A stretch of DNA of 64,000 bases from UBA7330 sp965243485 (GTDB taxonomy: Bacteria; Bacteroidota; Bacteroidia; Cytophagales; Cyclobacteriaceae), in contig CBDEVP010000001.1 in assembly GCA_965243485.1 (NCBI GenBank), forward strand, positions 1,922,001 through 1,986,000, read 5' to 3'. Position 1 is the stretch's first letter, and every line of letters begins with the position of its first letter. Both the position numbers and the translations under genes were made by a program. A model generated the notes under the pieces. It had not been told where the DNA came from. It searched no databases and saw only the letters and a list, made by a program, of their open reading frames with translations. Below are positions 36,886 through 46,367 of the stretch, piece after piece.

Positions 36886-38883
36886 TTATTTCTCGATCAG
36901 ATCCTGAGTTTCCTGGTTAGTTGCAACCCCAGGTCTGAAAATTTCAAATTCCACCCTGCGATTCAGTGCCATGGCTTCTTCCGAATTACCAGGTACGATG
37001 GGTTTGGTGCTTCCGTAGCCTTCATACTCCACCCTGTCGGACCAGATCCCGGCAAATTCTACAATGTAATCGCGGATATTCTTTGCGCGTTCCCTGGATA
37101 ATTGCATGTTGAATTGATCCGATCCGTAAGAGTCCGTATGGCCCGAGATGCGTAGTCTGAAGTCTGGATTGTCGTACATAAAGTTGACCACTTTATTGAG
37201 ATCGGCGTACATCTCAGTTTTTAATTCAGCTTTCCCGTTGTCAAATTCAATAGACGCAAATTTCACGCGACTGGCCAGCGGTTCTGTTACTTTCCTCAGC
37301 TCAGTAGGTCCGTCCAGGAAAAATACATCTTCAATCCTGAAGAAATCGTCCCCCTGGATCACCAGTAAATACTTCCTTTTATCAATCAGGTTAAACTCAA
37401 AGCTTCCATCCGGCTTAAGAAATTTCGGTGCAACCTCAATACCCTCCTCCAGGTCGATGATAGATACAATCCCTCTGAAAGGTGCGCCGGTCAATGAATC
37501 TGTCAGGGATCCATAAAGCAAAGTGTTGGCTAGCGGTTGAGCTTCCATGGGGAGAGGGAAGGAATAGAGATCCTGCTTGGTCAGATCCCTGGTAACAGAT
37601 CTGGCATAAAACAGGAGATCTGACCTGGAGTCAATGGTGAAATAGAATTCGCTACCGGATCCGTTTACCAGCGGACCGATGTTATACGGCTCGCTCCAGT
37701 TGCCTTTATAATTGCGGCTTTTGTAGATATCAAATTCACCAAAATTATACAGTTGTCCATTCGAGCTGAAGTACAGCACATCATAGATTGGATGGTAGAA
37801 AGGACTGACATCATTGTTCCTGGTGTTGATCACAGGACCCATATTCTGAGCACGTGCCCAGGTGCCATCTTTTCTTTTGTAGGTAAAATAAATATCCGAA
37901 AGACCAAAACCACCCAGCCGGTCGGAAGCAAAATATAAAGTGTCTTCCGTGTGGGATAGGGAGGGATGTGAGTCCCAACTAAGGCTGTTTACATTGGTGC
38001 CCAGGTTTTTTACATTACCCCAGGTGCTGTCCGGTCCCAGTGTGGCCACAAACAGATCACAATCCCCATAACAGTCGATGCAGTCACAACGACCAAAGTA
38101 AAGCGTTTTCCCATCCCTTGTCAATACCGCCGAACCTTCATTATATTTTGAGTTGAGCGCATCCAAGGGCTTGGCGATCTCCCAGGTACCGTAGTCATCT
38201 TTCCTTGAAAAGAAAAGGTCTTCATTCTCTTTTTGTCTTAGCGCAAACTCATTGCTGTTTCTCTTGGAAGTAAAAAGCAGTATGTTATTATTGATATTAA
38301 GTGTGGGTCCGTAATCGGCCTTGGCGCTATTGATGTTTTGGCCCATATTCAACAGGATGCCTCTGGGTGGCCTTAATGTGTCTATCAGTTTACGGTATTC
38401 AACAAGTTCGTAGTAGTAGTCCAGGGGAACATACTGTGCGGCTTCCTGCTCATTTAAGGTATCGTAGTAAAGTTCAATTTCCCTGATGTCTATGTCATGG
38501 TGATGGTGCCGAAGCACAAGGCGATACAATGATTTTGCTTCATCAGGATTGCCGTACATTTCAGTCAGCTTGGCCAGCCGCCAGATCATTCGCGTATCCT
38601 TGTAAAAATTTTGGATACCGAATTGCTTGACATAATCCTTAAGGATAGGGTATAGTGCCTTCCAATTGCCATCCTCTTCCAACTCCTTGATCTTTTTGAG
38701 TCTGTCTGCGTGATAGTAGTCGCTTACCTTGTTGATGTTTCGAAACTGAAAGTTGTTAAGGATGATCCTGGGCATAAGCGAATCGCTCTCCAGGGTGAAT
38801 GCGCCTACCTGAGCTGATGCAATAGATGCGTTCAACACTGCACTAAAGACGATGATTAACCTTGTAACACCACTAATATTCAT
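36886..38883 (-). CDS. OmpA-family protein with PD40 beta-propeller repeats
   Basis: A 665-residue secreted, outer-membrane-associated protein. After a signal peptide (LIIVFSAVLNASIASAQ) come TPR-like helices (about 50-130). Several PD40 blades follow (NEGSAVLTRDGKTLYFGRC, HPSLSHTEDTLYFASDRLGG, VSPFYHPIYDVLYFSSNGQ), then a CarboxypepD-like beta segment. The C terminus is an OmpA peptidoglycan-binding domain (LRISGHTDSYGSDQFNMQLS, SRERAKNIRDY, NRRVEFEIF). The layout recalls PorE/PorP-type T9SS-linked proteins. Monocistronic, convergent with rseP (2-base gap). Confidence 0.88.
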   Translation of the reverse strand: MNISGVTRLIIVFSAVLNASIASAQVGAFTLESDSLMPRIILNNFQFRNINKVSDYYHADRLKKIKELEEDGNWKALYPILKDYVKQFGIQNFYKDTRMIWRLAKLTEMYGNPDEAKSLYRLVLRHHHHDIDIREIELYYDTLNEQEAAQYVPLDYYYELVEYRKLIDTLRPPRGILLNMGQNINSAKADYGPTLNINNNILLFTSKRNSNEFALRQKENEDLFFSRKDDYGTWEIAKPLDALNSKYNEGSAVLTRDGKTLYFGRCDCIDCYGDCDLFVATLGPDSTWGNVKNLGTNVNSLSWDSHPSLSHTEDTLYFASDRLGGFGLSDIYFTYKRKDGTWARAQNMGPVINTRNNDVSPFYHPIYDVLYFSSNGQLYNFGEFDIYKSRNYKGNWSEPYNIGPLVNGSGSEFYFTIDSRSDLLFYARSVTRDLTKQDLYSFPLPMEAQPLANTLLYGSLTDSLTGAPFRGIVSIIDLEEGIEVAPKFLKPDGSFEFNLIDKRKYLLVIQGDDFFRIEDVFFLDGPTELRKVTEPLASRVKFASIEFDNGKAELKTEMYADLNKVVNFMYDNPDFRLRISGHTDSYGSDQFNMQLSRERAKNIRDYIVEFAGIWSDRVEYEGYGSTKPIVPGNSEEAMALNRRVEFEIFRPGVATNQETQDLIEK

Positions 38884-39023
38884 GCCGTTTCGACAGGTTT
38901 CCCCAAAGATAGTGTGAAAAATAGCATGTATTCTATTTTGGCATAGCTATTGGGCTTATAACGTTTCAATTATTAATTCGTACTTAATATGGCAAGTTCT
39001 GCCAAAATGACATACTTTGCTTT

Positions 39024-41486
39024 ATGGCTGATCGAAAAAATATAAAATCTTTTCGTTTTACTCCCTCAGATGAAGATTCCGGAGATCTCATTCAATTGGT
39101 CATTGAAGAGGACAATCACAAAGACGATGAAGTGCTGCCGGATAAGATAGGGATCTTACCGGTAAGGAACACCGTACTTTTTCCAGGAGTCGTACTGCCC
39201 ATCACTGTAGGCAGGGAAAAATCGATCAAGCTGATCAAAAAAGCCTACAACGAGGACAGGATCATCGGCGTGGTAGCTCAGAAAAATACCAAGACAGAAG
39301 AACCGGCTTTCAAAGACATCTATCAGGTGGGAACGATTGCAAAGATCCTGAAAATGCTGGTCTTACCGGATGGTAATACCACGGTCATTATCCAGGGGAA
39401 AAAACGCTTTAGTCTGAAGGAGGCAGTGAAAGAAACTCCCTACCTTGAAGCTACTTACAAATTGCTTGAGGATCAGGGAGATGTTTCAAAGAAGGAAACA
39501 GCTGCGATCATACAATCTCTCAAAGAAGCAGCAAATAAGGTCTTGAAACTGAATCCTGAGATCCCCCGTGAGGCGCAGGTGGCCCTGGAAAACATAGAAA
39601 ATTATACTTTTCTTACACATTTCCTATCCTCCAATATCAGCGCAGATGTGGCTGATAAACAGAAGCTTCTGGAAATAGACAATCCCAAGAAAAAGGCGGA
39701 AAAGCTACTCAAGTTCATGTTGAAAGACATTCAGATGCTTGAGCTAAAGCATGAGATTGCCAACAAGGTGCATTCTGACATTGATCAGCAGCAGAGGGAT
39801 TATTACCTGCGACAGCAAATGAAGGTTTTGCAGGAGGAGCTTGGTCAGGACCGGCCGGACCAGGAGCTTGATCTGCTGCGGAAAAAGGGTGATGATAAAA
39901 AATGGCCTGAAGAGGTGAAGCACCACTTCTTCAAGGAACTTGACAAGATAGGAAGGATGAATCCCGCTGCTGCCGAATATCCGGTAGCCATGAACTATGT
40001 GGAATTGCTGGTAAACCTGCCGTGGGGGGAGGTGACCGATGATAATTTTGACCTGAAGCATGCCAAGAAGGTTCTGGACAGGGATCATCACGGATTGGAA
40101 AAAGTAAAGGACAGGATCCTGGAGTATCTTGCCGTCAGGAAGTTGAAGAATGATCTGAAAGGTCCCATCTTATGCCTTTACGGCCCTCCCGGAGTGGGAA
40201 AAACATCATTGGGTAAGTCCATTGCCACCGCCCTGGGAAGAAAATATGCGAGGATGTCGCTGGGCGGTCTTCATGATGAAGCGGAAATCAGGGGACACCG
40301 AAAGACCTACATCGGTGCCATGCCCGGTAAAATCATCCAGAATATCAATCGATCGAAATCCTCAAACCCGGTATTTATCCTGGATGAAATTGATAAAGTA
40401 AGTTCGGATTTCAGAGGGGATCCCTCTTCAGCATTGCTGGAGGTACTGGATCCTGAACAAAACAGCACCTTCAAGGACAATTACCTGGAAGTGGACTATG
40501 ACCTCTCAAAAGTCTTGTTCATCGCTACGGCCAACTCTTTGGAAAACATCCAGCCAGCCCTGAGGGACCGCATGGAGGTCATCGATATCACCGGATATAC
40601 GCTGGAGGAGAAAGTAGAAATCGCGAAACGTCACCTGGTGCCCAAGCAGCTGGCCGAGCATGGGCTGAAGAAGAAAGACATTTCTTTTCAGAAAACCGGC
40701 TTACTGAAACTGATCAATGACTATACCCGCGAGTCCGGTGTCAGAAATCTGGAGAGAAAGATTGCAGCAGTGATCCGAAATGCCGCTAAATCCATAGCCA
40801 TGGAGGAAGGTTATGAAAAGAAGATCAGTGACAAACAGGTGAGAAAAATACTGGGCCCTGAGGTGTTCGACAAAGAAGTTTATGAGGACAACCGGATGCC
40901 GGGCGTTGCCACAGGACTTGCCTGGACACCTGTAGGCGGCGAGATATTATTTATTGAATCCAATCTGAGCCGGGGAAAGGGGAAATTAACGCTTTCAGGA
41001 CAGCTTGGGGATGTGATGAAGGAGTCAGCAGTTACTGCCTTATCTTATCTCAGGTCGAATGCCGAAGGTTTAGGCATTGACTACCGGATTTTTGAACACT
41101 ACGACCTTCATGTACACGTGCCAGCAGGAGCCATTCCCAAGGACGGGCCTTCGGCAGGAATTGCCATGCTTACTTCACTGGCTTCCATCTACACACAAAG
41201 GCTGATCAAAAGCAAGCTGGCAATGACCGGAGAGATCACGTTGAGAGGGAAGGTGCTCCCGGTTGGGGGGATCAAAGAAAAGATACTTGCTGCAAGAAGA
41301 GCGGGTATCAAAGAGATCATCCTCTGCCGAAAAAATGAAAAAGACCTGGAAACGATCAACAAAAATTATATTCAGGATCTGAACATACATTTTGTGGAGA
41401 CGGTTCAGGAGGTGATGGATTTGGCATTGCTTGATACCAAAGCCAAAGACCCGATGGAGTTCGTTATACCGAAAAAAGCTGATTGA
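39024..41486 (+). CDS. lon: ATP-dependent protease Lon (LonA type)
   Basis: Cytoplasmic AAA+ protease that degrades misfolded and regulatory proteins. The 820-residue protein has the N-terminal substrate domain (IGILPVRNTVLFPGVVLPI), Walker A (LYGPPGVGKTSLGKSIA near residue 385), Walker B (NPVFILDEIDKV), and the protease domain with the catalytic Ser in PKDGPSAGIAM and Lys in LPVGGIKEKILAA. A short acidic extension precedes the usual LonA start. Its TGA overlaps the TTG start of porQ by 4 bases (TTGA), an unexpected coupling of a protease with a secretion protein. Confidence 0.97.
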   Translation: MADRKNIKSFRFTPSDEDSGDLIQLVIEEDNHKDDEVLPDKIGILPVRNTVLFPGVVLPITVGREKSIKLIKKAYNEDRIIGVVAQKNTKTEEPAFKDIYQVGTIAKILKMLVLPDGNTTVIIQGKKRFSLKEAVKETPYLEATYKLLEDQGDVSKKETAAIIQSLKEAANKVLKLNPEIPREAQVALENIENYTFLTHFLSSNISADVADKQKLLEIDNPKKKAEKLLKFMLKDIQMLELKHEIANKVHSDIDQQQRDYYLRQQMKVLQEELGQDRPDQELDLLRKKGDDKKWPEEVKHHFFKELDKIGRMNPAAAEYPVAMNYVELLVNLPWGEVTDDNFDLKHAKKVLDRDHHGLEKVKDRILEYLAVRKLKNDLKGPILCLYGPPGVGKTSLGKSIATALGRKYARMSLGGLHDEAEIRGHRKTYIGAMPGKIIQNINRSKSSNPVFILDEIDKVSSDFRGDPSSALLEVLDPEQNSTFKDNYLEVDYDLSKVLFIATANSLENIQPALRDRMEVIDITGYTLEEKVEIAKRHLVPKQLAEHGLKKKDISFQKTGLLKLINDYTRESGVRNLERKIAAVIRNAAKSIAMEEGYEKKISDKQVRKILGPEVFDKEVYEDNRMPGVATGLAWTPVGGEILFIESNLSRGKGKLTLSGQLGDVMKESAVTALSYLRSNAEGLGIDYRIFEHYDLHVHVPAGAIPKDGPSAGIAMLTSLASIYTQRLIKSKLAMTGEITLRGKVLPVGGIKEKILAARRAGIKEIILCRKNEKDLETINKNYIQDLNIHFVETVQEVMDLALLDTKAKDPMEFVIPKKAD

Positions 41487-42469
41487 GATATCTCTTTCAA
41501 ATATTACTTTTTTTCTCGTTTCCTGTCGTAGCACAGTTTCCGGGTTACCAGAGTCTGCAGTTGCCTTCAGGAGCCAGGAATGCTGCTTTAGGTGACCAGA
41601 TAGTTTCGTTGTCGGGAGATATCACCCAGTTCGTTCATAATCCAGCGGCGTTGGATTCCATTGAAGTAACGGATGTCGCCATAAGTTTTAGCCCCTATTT
41701 CGCCGGTATCTATCAGTTCAGCGGGCAGTATTATTTGCCTTTTGAGAAGATCGGCGGCATGGCGCTTGGTTTGAGCTACCTCGACTATGGAGACTTCATC
41801 AGCACTGACGCGAGCGGAAATACAGGGGATGAATTTAGTGGTGCGGATTATGTCATTGCTTTGGGGAAAAGCCATCGTATCAGTTCATTCACGATGGGAG
41901 TCAATCTGAAACTAGCACATCAGTCAATTGAGACTTATAACTCAACCGCAGTATTGATTGATTTTGGGGGAATGTATCATTATCCAAAAGGAGATTTCAA
42001 GATTGGCCTGGTATTTAAGAACATAGGATTTCGCCTTAATGATTTTTTTGGGTCATCTTCCACCATGTTTCCGACTGATATCCAGATCGGTACCTCGATC
42101 AAACCACAGTATATGCCGGTCCGATTCACCCTCACAGCGCATAATCTATTACAGGAAGGTCTGGTATTTGAAGAAGATGAAAACATCTCCGGAACTGTCA
42201 GGGCTTTCGATCAGTTTTTCAGAAGAGTGAATCTTGGCGCTGAGCTGATCCTTTCTAAAAATGTGCATTTCCTTTTGGGATATAATCACCTGAGAAGGCA
42301 GGAACTTTCGCTGGAAGAGACAGGGGCCGGATCGGGTTTTTCTTATGGACTGATGGTCGGGATCAAGCGGTTTACCCTACGATATGCAAGGTCAGTTTAT
42401 CATGCCAGGGGAGGGGCGAACTTTTTCACCCTTCAGACAAACATCCACTCATTTAATCAAGTATTATAA
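41483..42469 (+). CDS. porQ: Type IX secretion system protein PorQ
   Basis: PorQ is an outer-membrane barrel protein of the T9SS attachment complex, where it anchors PorZ. The 328-residue protein has a signal peptide (FQILLFFSFPVVA, then QFPGYQSLQLP). It has the family motifs GARNAALGDQIVSL and FVHNPAAL, typical of PorV/PorQ-like FadL-type barrels, and ends with FTLRYARSVYHARGGANFFT. The only suitable start is TTG at 41483, overlapping the lon stop by 4 bases. It implies the host has a T9SS. hslU follows 7 bases later. Confidence 0.88.
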   Translation: MRYLFQILLFFSFPVVAQFPGYQSLQLPSGARNAALGDQIVSLSGDITQFVHNPAALDSIEVTDVAISFSPYFAGIYQFSGQYYLPFEKIGGMALGLSYLDYGDFISTDASGNTGDEFSGADYVIALGKSHRISSFTMGVNLKLAHQSIETYNSTAVLIDFGGMYHYPKGDFKIGLVFKNIGFRLNDFFGSSSTMFPTDIQIGTSIKPQYMPVRFTLTAHNLLQEGLVFEEDENISGTVRAFDQFFRRVNLGAELILSKNVHFLLGYNHLRRQELSLEETGAGSGFSYGLMVGIKRFTLRYARSVYHARGGANFFTLQTNIHSFNQVL

Positions 42470-42475
42470 GTAGCT

Positions 42476-43858
42476 ATGAACAAGAATCTAACACCCAAAG
42501 CGATAGTCGCCGAACTGGATAAATATATCATCGGGCAAAGTGATGCAAAGAGAAATGTAGCCATTGCTTTGCGAAACCGGTGGCGGCGTATGAATGTGAA
42601 AGAAGAGATCCAGGGTGATATCGTGCCCAACAACATACTAATGATCGGCGCCACTGGTGTTGGTAAGACCGAAATTGCGCGCCGGCTGGCCAAGATCGAT
42701 GATGCTCCTTTCACCAAGGTAGAGGCTTCGAAATTCACTGAGGTCGGTTATGTGGGTAGAGATGTTGAAAGTATGGTTCGCGATCTGGTAGAGCAGTCCA
42801 TCAATATTGTGAAGGTGAAAAAGAAGGAAGAAGTAAAAGAGCGGGCGGCTGAGATCGTGGAAGGGATCATACTGGATGCACTCATTCCGCCAATGAAAAA
42901 TGCCACCAAGCCTGTTTCTTCAATCGATACCGACGAAGAGCCACGGAATGAGAGAGAACTCAATGAAAGAACACGTGAAAAGTTCAGGGAAAAGATCAGG
43001 AATGGTGAGCTGGATGACCGTAAGATTGAGATCAACGTCAAGCAGTCTGCAAGTCCAGGTCTTGGCATGATCGGGGGCAATATGGATGAGACATCGATGA
43101 TCAATCTTCAGGAGATGCTCGGAAACATGCTTCCGAAGAAGAACAAGAAAAGAAGAGTGACCATTGCAGAGGCACGTAAGATCCTGATGGAAGAAGAAGC
43201 TTCCAAGCTTATCGATATGGACGAGGTGAAAGAAGAGGCCCTGACCAAAGCGATGAATACCGGTATCATCTTTATTGATGAGATCGATAAAATAGCCTCC
43301 GGGAGTGCATCCGGTGGCGGAAAAGGTCCGGATGTGAGCCGGGAAGGTGTACAGCGGGATCTTCTACCCATTGTCGAGGGCAGCTCGGTCATGACCAAGT
43401 ATGGGGTTGTCAATACAGACCACATTTTATTTATTGCTGCCGGAGCTTTCCATGTCAGTAAGCCATCCGACCTGATCCCTGAATTGCAGGGTCGTTTTCC
43501 AATCAGAGTTGAGCTGGACAATCTTTCCAAGGCAGACTTCCTCAGAATTCTGAAGGAACCAAAAAATGCCCTGACGAAACAATATGAGGCATTGATCGGA
43601 GCGGAGGATGTGAGGATTGAATTTAAGGAGGAGGCACTGGAAGAGCTGGCGGAGATCGCTTTTCAGATCAACGAAGAGATTGAGAATATCGGCGCAAGAA
43701 GGCTGCATACGGTCATGAGTCGGCTGCTGAATGAGATCCTATTTGATATACCTGATACGATCGGACCCAATGCACATGTGGTGATCGACAAACAGATGGT
43801 ACAGGATAAGCTTCAGGGTCTGGTGAAAGACAAGGATCTCAGTCATTATATCTTGTAA
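42476..43858 (+). CDS. hslU: HslU ATPase of the HslUV protease
   Basis: AAA+ unfoldase that feeds HslV. The 460-residue protein has the N-terminal YIIGQSDAKRNVAIALRNRW, Walker A GATGVGKTE (about 57-65), GYVGRDVESMVRDL, and a charged insertion (I) domain (about 130-250). Walker B is IIFIDEIDKIA. The C-terminal tail SHYIL is of the kind that inserts into HslV to activate it. hslV itself is not adjacent and not in the window. The gene lies 7 bases after porQ, so lon-porQ-hslU are probably one transcript. Confidence 0.96.
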   Translation: MNKNLTPKAIVAELDKYIIGQSDAKRNVAIALRNRWRRMNVKEEIQGDIVPNNILMIGATGVGKTEIARRLAKIDDAPFTKVEASKFTEVGYVGRDVESMVRDLVEQSINIVKVKKKEEVKERAAEIVEGIILDALIPPMKNATKPVSSIDTDEEPRNERELNERTREKFREKIRNGELDDRKIEINVKQSASPGLGMIGGNMDETSMINLQEMLGNMLPKKNKKRRVTIAEARKILMEEEASKLIDMDEVKEEALTKAMNTGIIFIDEIDKIASGSASGGGKGPDVSREGVQRDLLPIVEGSSVMTKYGVVNTDHILFIAAGAFHVSKPSDLIPELQGRFPIRVELDNLSKADFLRILKEPKNALTKQYEALIGAEDVRIEFKEEALEELAEIAFQINEEIENIGARRLHTVMSRLLNEILFDIPDTIGPNAHVVIDKQMVQDKLQGLVKDKDLSHYIL

Positions 43859-43926
43859 ATTTTATGTTTCCCCAATCCGCACCTTTTGATTGGAGAAGAG
43901 GATCAAAAGTGGTATACTCGTAGACT

Positions 43927-45099
43927 ATGCGATATGCGGAAAGGGTTAGTTGGTTATCTACAGAAACTGCATTCAGTGTATTGGCCCGGGCCAAAAAATT
44001 AGAGGCTCAGGGTAAAGATATCATCCACCTGGAGATTGGACAGCCGGATTTTGATACCCCGGGAAATATCAAAGATGTAGCCATTGAGGCGTTAAAGGAA
44101 GGAAAAACGGGCTATTGCCCCACTCCGGGTGTGGATGTGCTGAGGAAAGCCATCGCTGAAGACACGCAAAAGACCAGAGGGATCCACATTGATCCGGAGC
44201 AGGTCATTGTGACTCCGGGGGCAAAGCCCATCATGTTTTTTACCATGCTTGCTCTGGTAAACGCTGGTGACGAAGTGATGTATCCAAATCCGGGATTCCC
44301 GATATATGAATCATTAATCCATTTTGTGAAAGCAAAGGCGGTTCCTTATCCCTTGAGAGAAGAAAAGGAATTCAGCTTCAATATTGATGAATTCCTTACT
44401 CTGGTGACAGATAAGACCAAACTGATCATCCTTAATTCACCACAGAATCCTACGGGAGGGATTTTATCTCAAAAGGATCTTAAGGCTGTTGCCAAAGTGG
44501 CAATGGAAAAAGATATCGCTGTATTATCTGATGAGATCTATCGCAGGCTGATCTATGACCATGAGTTCCACAGTATCGCATCGATTGGCGATATGATGGA
44601 GCGTACCATCATCCTGGATGGGTTTTCGAAAACCTATGCCATGACAGGCTGGCGTCTGGGATATGGGGTGATGAACCGGGACCTTGTTAAGAAAATGGAA
44701 CTTCTTCAAGTCAACAGCAACTCCTGCGCTCCTAATTTCACGCAATATGGGGGAGTGGAGGCACTGGAAGGTGATCAGGCAGCCGTGCAGGAGATGGTCA
44801 GTGCATTTGATGCCAGGAGGAAAGTGATCGTGGATGGATTGAACGCAATCGATGGGATCTCCTGTGTGAAACCTCAGGGGGCTTTTTATGCCTTTCCTAA
44901 TGTTAAGGAATTAAGGATTTCACCTGCTGAATTTGCGGATCTGCTGTTGAATGAATATGGCGTTGCTTTACTGACCGGGTCTTCTTTTGGCAAGTACGGA
45001 GAGGGTTTTTTAAGGCTATCCTATGCAAATTCCATCGAAAATATCAAAAAAGCACTGCAACGGATCCAGCAAGCCATTGCGGATCACAGATTGTATTAA
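43927..45099 (+). CDS. PLP-dependent class I aminotransferase
   Basis: A 390-residue fold-type I aminotransferase, related to the 10051-11247 protein but clearly distinct. HLEIGQPDFDTP, TPGAKPIMFFTML, NSPQNPTGG, LSDEIYRRLIYD and the PLP-lysine DGFSKTYAMTGWRLGYG are visible. SNSCAPNFTQYGGVEAL and GAFYAFPN are shared with the aspartate/aromatic group. Substrate cannot be fixed. ATG at 43927 is 69 bases after hslU. The 3' end overlaps the convergent enolase-like gene by 4 bases, with no room for a terminator between them. Confidence 0.87.
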   Translation: MRYAERVSWLSTETAFSVLARAKKLEAQGKDIIHLEIGQPDFDTPGNIKDVAIEALKEGKTGYCPTPGVDVLRKAIAEDTQKTRGIHIDPEQVIVTPGAKPIMFFTMLALVNAGDEVMYPNPGFPIYESLIHFVKAKAVPYPLREEKEFSFNIDEFLTLVTDKTKLIILNSPQNPTGGILSQKDLKAVAKVAMEKDIAVLSDEIYRRLIYDHEFHSIASIGDMMERTIILDGFSKTYAMTGWRLGYGVMNRDLVKKMELLQVNSNSCAPNFTQYGGVEALEGDQAAVQEMVSAFDARRKVIVDGLNAIDGISCVKPQGAFYAFPNVKELRISPAEFADLLLNEYGVALLTGSSFGKYGEGFLRLSYANSIENIKKALQRIQQAIADHRLY

Positions 45100-46367
45100 A
45101 ATTTCCAGGGCTTCATCTTAAACTCCGGATGATCAGCTGAGATCTCCAGAAGCCTGTTATATTTTGCCAGGCGTTCCGACTGGGTGATGGAACCCACCTT
45201 GATCTGATCGCCACCCCATCCAACAGCCAGGTCGGCCAGCCAGTCATCCTCCGTTTCACCACTCCGGGCACTCACAGTCACCTGCCATCCGGCAGATTTT
45301 GCCAGCTTAAAGGCTGCCATCGCTTCAGAGATCGTTCCGCACTGGTTCACTTTCAGCAGTAAGGCATTTGCAGCTTTCAATTCGATGGCCTTTTTGATCC
45401 TGTTTACATTGGTGCACAGCAGATCGTCACCCAGGACGAGTGTTTTTTTTCCAATGGCTCCTTTCAACCTTGGCCAGTGATCCCAGTCATCTTCGGCGAG
45501 CCCGTCCTCCACACTTACAATTGGATATTCCTTGACCCAGCCCTCCAGAAGTCTGATCATTGCTTCCCCGCCTAACTTTTTTTCATCGATCAGGTAATGG
45601 TCATCCTCGTAAAAATGACTGGACGCCACATCCATGGCCAGTGAAACATCCTTTCCTGCATTTAAACCAGACACTTCGATAGATTCAAGCGCCAGATCAA
45701 ACATTTCTTCCACGCTTTTAAAATCAGGTGCCAAACCACCCTCATCAGCGGTGAGCATCCTCATGCCATATTTTTTTCTGATCAGTGATGCCGCCGTGTA
45801 ATAGATTTGATGGATCGTAGTCAGTGACTGATCGATGTTTGAAGTGCTTATTGGCACAATGAGAAGATCCTGTACTGCTACCTGACCACCGGCATGTTTA
45901 CCGCCGCTGAACAGGTTCACAGTCAATCGTGGCAGGCTGTATTCTTCAGTACCAGCCAGACTTCCGAAATAGTGATGCAAAGGGAGCTGTTGTGCCACAG
46001 CAGCTGCCTTTGCAAAGGCGAGGGAGCAGGCAAGCAGCGCATTTGCACCGAGTCTGGATTTATCGGGTGTGTCATCAAGATGAATTAGAGCTTCATCCAA
46101 TTCACTTTGAGAAGCATAAGATTTCCCGCTGATTTCATCATTGATGTCTTTATTGATGTTATGGACAGCTTTTAGACATCCCAACCCGCTATACCTGGAA
46201 GGATCACCATCCCTTAATTCATGCGCCTCTGCTTTTCCGGTGGAGGCACCGGATGGCACTGAGGCTTTTCCAATGATCCCGTTTTCAAAAAAGCATTTAG
46301 CCAGGACAGTTGGTCGTCCTCTGCTATCAAGGATCTCATAAGCTCTAAAGTGATCAATTTTTGTCAT
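45096..46367 (-). CDS. Divergent enolase paralogue (enolase-superfamily)
   Basis: A 423-residue protein from ATG 46367. Upstream in-frame codons to 46424 lie within the kinase gene, and Met at 46376 is another option. It is clearly enolase-like: ILDSRGRPTVLAK, SVPSGASTGKAE, FSGGKHAGGQVAVQDLLI, TADEGGLAP, the metal-binding Asp/Glu/Asp (LAMDVASS, VEDGL, GDDLL), LLKVNQCGTISEA and DQIKVGSITQSER. Differences from glycolytic enolase: SHRSGETED is SARSGETED (yeast His373 position is Ala), QEF is QDL (Glu168 to Asp), and ASEF is SSHF. The base Lys (in LLKVNQ) and Lys of QIK remain. It is encoded in a pair with an APH-like kinase (14-base overlap), which suggests a different phosphorylated substrate. 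Confidence 0.8.
   Translation of the reverse strand: MTKIDHFRAYEILDSRGRPTVLAKCFFENGIIGKASVPSGASTGKAEAHELRDGDPSRYSGLGCLKAVHNINKDINDEISGKSYASQSELDEALIHLDDTPDKSRLGANALLACSLAFAKAAAVAQQLPLHHYFGSLAGTEEYSLPRLTVNLFSGGKHAGGQVAVQDLLIVPISTSNIDQSLTTIHQIYYTAASLIRKKYGMRMLTADEGGLAPDFKSVEEMFDLALESIEVSGLNAGKDVSLAMDVASSHFYEDDHYLIDEKKLGGEAMIRLLEGWVKEYPIVSVEDGLAEDDWDHWPRLKGAIGKKTLVLGDDLLCTNVNRIKKAIELKAANALLLKVNQCGTISEAMAAFKLAKSAGWQVTVSARSGETEDDWLADLAVGWGGDQIKVGSITQSERLAKYNRLLEISADHPEFKMKPWKF

Noticed and set aside
42476..43858. HslU orphaned by loss of hslV
   Set aside because: hslV may simply be elsewhere in the genome; the HslV-activating C-terminal tail is retained.
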